From NCBI RefSeq assembly GCF_030734285.1, contig NZ_CP132294.1:3782001-3846000 (forward strand): a stretch of DNA of 64,000 nt, read 5' to 3'. Every line of letters begins with the position of its first letter. The first letter of the stretch is position 1. Positions 61,901 to 64,000 of the stretch are shown here, in pieces. Both the position numbers and the translations under genes were made by a program. Origin of the DNA: Natronococcus sp. AD-5. GTDB lineage: Archaea > Halobacteriota > Halobacteria > Halobacteriales > Natrialbaceae. The notes beneath the pieces were generated by a model. It saw only the letters and a program-made list of their open reading frames with translations. It was not told the origin of the DNA and did no database searches.

Positions 61901-64000
61901 CGTCCCCGAGGAGTTGACTGCTCACCCTGCCGTGGCGTCCGGCGACAGCTACGGCGACGCGCTCTTCGAGGGGGCCGTCGGCTCTGCGGGACCCACGTCG
62001 CTCGAGCCCCGCCTGAGCGAGTTCGCCGATAGCCTGTCGTACCTGGCCGACCGCCCGCCATCGGTCCTCGCGACCGCGATGGTCGAGTCGCTGGACCTCG
62101 CGAGCCATCGGCTGGACGCCTGGTGGACGTCACTGTCGACCCGGCGGCTGGCCGAACTGCGCGACCGACAGGCCCACTGGGAACCGACCGTGGACGGGTA
62201 CGACGAGTGGGTGATCGACGGAGATCGATCCAGCGGCGATGACGGGCCGGCGGACGCGGGTGACGGCGAGGGCGCTGCCACCAGCGACGACGAGAGGGCC
62301 ACCGATCGTCTCGACGGCGCGGAGCCGTCGTCACCAGGGATCCACGTCGGCGCGTACGGGTTCGTCGAGGACCTCGCCGCCGATCCACCCGAGACGGACG
62401 GCGAGTACGTCCACGCCCCGTCGCTCCAGCACGCGACGACGGCCTCGCTGCTGCGCAGTGGCTACCTCGCCCACGCCGACGACTCGATGGAAGATGCGCT
62501 CACAGTCGACCTCTCCGCCGACCGGGTCCGTGAGGCCCTCGGGCTCGTCTACGGCGTCCGCGACGGGCAGTCCCTCGGTGAGCAACTCGGGTACCGGTTC
62601 GAGCGGGGCCTGGTGGATCACACGGTCGCGGACGGGGCCGAAGTGAACGTCAGGCAGTACCGCAACGCCTTCCGCGAGGCGTTTCCCGCCGGGCAGCCTT
62701 CGAACTCGGCGGACACGACGGCCGACGCGGAGGCAGCTGCCGTCACCGGGGACCCGGGAGACGCCGCCACGAGGGACGTCGTCGACGGGTACGCGCTCGT
62801 TCGCGAGTGGGAGGAGTATCCCTTCGGCCGCAACGATCTCCCCTCGCAGGACGGCGACGAGTTCGCGGTCCTCCAGTCTATCGTCTCCGAACTCGCCGAC
62901 GCGCTCGACGCCGTCGGGGACCTGCTCACGGCCGAGAGCGTCCACCAGCTCGGAAAGGGAAACTTCGAGCGCACCGCCGCGTCCGTGGACGCGCTCGCGG
63001 CAGGAACGACACCGCCGAACCCGGACGTCGTCCGGACGCCGCGAGACGGGATCGGCGTCACGCACCGCTCTGTCGTCCTCTTTGGCGACCCCAGGACCCA
63101 GACGACATCCGCCGAGTGGCCGACGTCGACCCCGGTTCCGATCACCGACTACCCTGCCGGTCACCGACAAGTCGACCCGGACGCCGCCGCCGACGCCGGC
63201 CCGTCCAGTGTGGATGGAAGCGCGGAGGGGGCATCGGCCGTCTTCCAGGTCCGCAGCGAGGCCGAGCCCGCGCTGGACGCCTGGATCGGCGACGTGCTCC
63301 CCGCGCCGGCCGACGTCGAGTTCCGTGCCACGTACCGATGGCCGATCGCGGACGACGAGACGACCATCGACACCGACGACGGAACTCCCGGGCCACAGCA
63401 CGTGGTCGACCGGACGGTCACCCTAGACGAACTGGCTCTGGGCCCGCTCGATCTCCTCGCCCTGGGCGAGGCCGGGGACCGAGCGGCCGGCTCCGAATTC
63501 GAGGCGCGTGCTGCCTACTACCTGCGCCGCGACCGGCCCGCGAACGACCCGCCGATCCCGGCTGACGCGACGGTCGAGGTCGCCACCACGGAGACCGGAC
63601 GGGACGACGCCGTCCCGGTCGCCGACCTCCTCGCGGCCGTCCGGAGTCTCCGGGAGCTTGTCTTCGAGGGGCGAGCGGTGGACGGGACCGACCTGGCCCA
63701 CCCGCCGAGCGCGACGGATCCCGGGTACACCCAGGAGTGCCTCGAGGCACTTCGCGACCGGGCAGACGCTGCCGAGGCGACGCTCGCGTCGGTTCGAGCC
63801 GGCCTCGAGAACCGCCTCGCGGTCCTCAACCCGCCCGGCGAGGTCGGTTCGCTCCTCTCGCAGCTCGACGACGTCGCGACCGCCACCGACGCGTTCGTCG
63901 ACCGGGTGCCCGTCGATCGGCTCGTCGACGCGTCGGGCGACCTGACGGGTGACCTCGAGGCCGACCTCGAAACGCTGGCCGGGCGTCTCGCAGACCGTGA
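58950..64000 (+). CDS. Giant-cluster protein 4, unknown function (3' end outside window)
   Basis: The frame from GTG 58950 (GTGA overlap; ATG 58965 is an alternative) stays open for 1683 codons to the window's end. It contains ALLPVRLETRFVGSD, DELRIRVYPDQIHVDSHEPE, TFWTRTWLACHKQ and, near residue 655, GPLPAIRVGTQPYGVLPTG. I recall these motifs from very large bacterial proteins of unknown function. The rest alternates helical and beta regions, with acidic linkers such as residues 1090-1125. No signal, membrane helix or enzyme site is evident. As the largest of four coupled genes it is probably the main structural component. Confidence 0.7.
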   Translation, partial: MSDVSMRDRLARLRAEWRTAERERNRVGMVLAALTAHREAVDRGEQVGSHHSLSAAFEGFGPADGETDRRETLSYLTVPLARPGDENARTAFDRIRSTALTVDASAFVDALAAYVTADGDWAAVTAAFESVLAAARRGSRTDAVALLDDLVTVFEVATEAALAYRDDRLERVNEVVKPAYVDETDPVADLDGQPVALLPVRLETRFVGSDDDSDAATDELRIRVYPDQIHVDSHEPELTDDEVHWGRTFWTRTWLACHKQVDRWDGAGGSDATWIPPDPEAVPAEFRTLVADLDPADFQPGEAGYREIKTAAWRQLVDRFSTERAGWVVRATAPETVAEQLLGGPMPGSEPAEIPALLFPPVDRRPSSWTSQPRARLLPDRWVASLAWRDADGDGHTRTVVGPAIREPLPVGPSPEGVSTWRRDGEAADAVDPDADAPPGMEWMVDYAEAAAAGMALTVDLSELPGFDAERGFTRVVVLGARGSTDADAGAERLAALLEAHHYTDGLAVLPQGTATNVFDEASGYSSADNPAESVDRVAGPPSVTPEDGTDGDRLARAFGFTVDEDDRHVFGRVANADGTEQRDARYANSALWPATIGYFLQHLLVPNEWVTTDSLWEEGGGDTLSTDQRRARLEALLPWVEAYRDHFVEYVRARGPLPAIRVGTQPYGVLPTGALEPATDPTVAPGSDPDKGAPSAALPVDGRVPADLAGWLRRFESTWAGAVEELPWTTGDLDDETLVGILQREGLSHDVVTRRYLTAGSRSELATHRAGIRETLLTHDMTELDPRLVNLRFAGLSSSVGGTGRTPIDGDGGPLASVETIAPSAFVDDDAARTIEALVSRPPDAVRKLGVDLDAETRRAVLAAMSPSASNVSDSDVDVTDVVDRMLDDADDLDPATTGQIEEVLEAVEAAIDDGADDPLQPDSLLEVLLYYATMHAYLNARVRLGTRVDDHGVLAPDPLFYLPSPIPQIPGDSPYHAALEDTVPEELTAHPAVASGDSYGDALFEGAVGSAGPTSLEPRLSEFADSLSYLADRPPSVLATAMVESLDLASHRLDAWWTSLSTRRLAELRDRQAHWEPTVDGYDEWVIDGDRSSGDDGPADAGDGEGAATSDDERATDRLDGAEPSSPGIHVGAYGFVEDLAADPPETDGEYVHAPSLQHATTASLLRSGYLAHADDSMEDALTVDLSADRVREALGLVYGVRDGQSLGEQLGYRFERGLVDHTVADGAEVNVRQYRNAFREAFPAGQPSNSADTTADAEAAAVTGDPGDAATRDVVDGYALVREWEEYPFGRNDLPSQDGDEFAVLQSIVSELADALDAVGDLLTAESVHQLGKGNFERTAASVDALAAGTTPPNPDVVRTPRDGIGVTHRSVVLFGDPRTQTTSAEWPTSTPVPITDYPAGHRQVDPDAAADAGPSSVDGSAEGASAVFQVRSEAEPALDAWIGDVLPAPADVEFRATYRWPIADDETTIDTDDGTPGPQHVVDRTVTLDELALGPLDLLALGEAGDRAAGSEFEARAAYYLRRDRPANDPPIPADATVEVATTETGRDDAVPVADLLAAVRSLRELVFEGRAVDGTDLAHPPSATDPGYTQECLEALRDRADAAEATLASVRAGLENRLAVLNPPGEVGSLLSQLDDVATATDAFVDRVPVDRLVDASGDLTGDLEADLETLAGRLADR

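Noticed and set aside
1-64000. CRISPR arrays
   Set aside because: No regularly spaced direct repeats with unique spacers were seen. The repeat clusters found are irregular in spacing and orientation.

Overview
The window comes from a haloarchaeon, probably of the Natrialbaceae type. Most proteins are strongly acidic and the chromosomal part is GC-rich. Archaeal and haloarchaeal markers are present: an Azf-like glucose-6-phosphate dehydrogenase, an archaeal MptD-type dihydroneopterin aldolase, RPA with its COG3390 partner, HTH_10 (Bat-type) regulators and several small halobacterial families. Family names marked as from memory were not checked by any search.

Layout. (1) 1-18257 is visibly AT-richer accessory DNA that ends at a decayed 3' fragment of a tRNA-Leu gene, so it reads as the right part of an integrated element. 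It holds an ABC ATPase module (two-TM membrane protein, SMC-like ATPase with zinc hook, winged-helix partner), a large protein with a HEPN-like RN(x)3H motif, a serine recombinase, and a nine-gene minus-strand set of secreted and membrane proteins (13300 down to 6310) containing one gene broken by an in-frame TGA. Two regulators, a small Cys protein with a hairpin-rich leader, a thymidylate-synthase-fold protein and a winged-helix coiled-coil protein follow. Its gaps carry shared repeats, palindromes and an eight-copy GAAGAC cluster. (2) 18488-26257 is chromosomal: azf, mptD, a creatininase-family amidohydrolase, an ABC exporter, a DUF192 protein, tRNA-Val and tRNA-Phe. (3) 26258-30127 is a small element in tRNA-Phe with a threonine-synthase-like gene, a tyrosine integrase and stacked attachment-site remnants. 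(4) 30325-45833 is chromosomal: RDD protein, beta-helix protein, aldo/keto reductase, cupin, tRNA-His with scars, the RPA operon, a sulfite-oxidase-family enzyme, CDGSH protein, amidase, and a regulator divergent from a methyltransferase. (5) 46133-64000 begins with a zinc-ribbon tyrosine recombinase homologue and continues into four translationally coupled giant genes (877, 1231, 1418 and at least 1683 residues), the last running off the window.

The strongest candidate for an undescribed system is the giant-protein cluster at 48372-64000. Its first protein ends in a hydrophobic region that resembles the C-terminal pore-forming part of VasX/BTH_I2691-type secreted toxins. The second matches my memory of DUF6603. 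The third and fourth belong to large families with no known function. The ABC ATPase module at 1-2447, with the HEPN-like gene behind it, looks like an archaeal ABC-3C/Lamassu-like defence locus. The secreted/membrane operon at 6310-13300 has no function I can name and could be virus-derived or a surface system.
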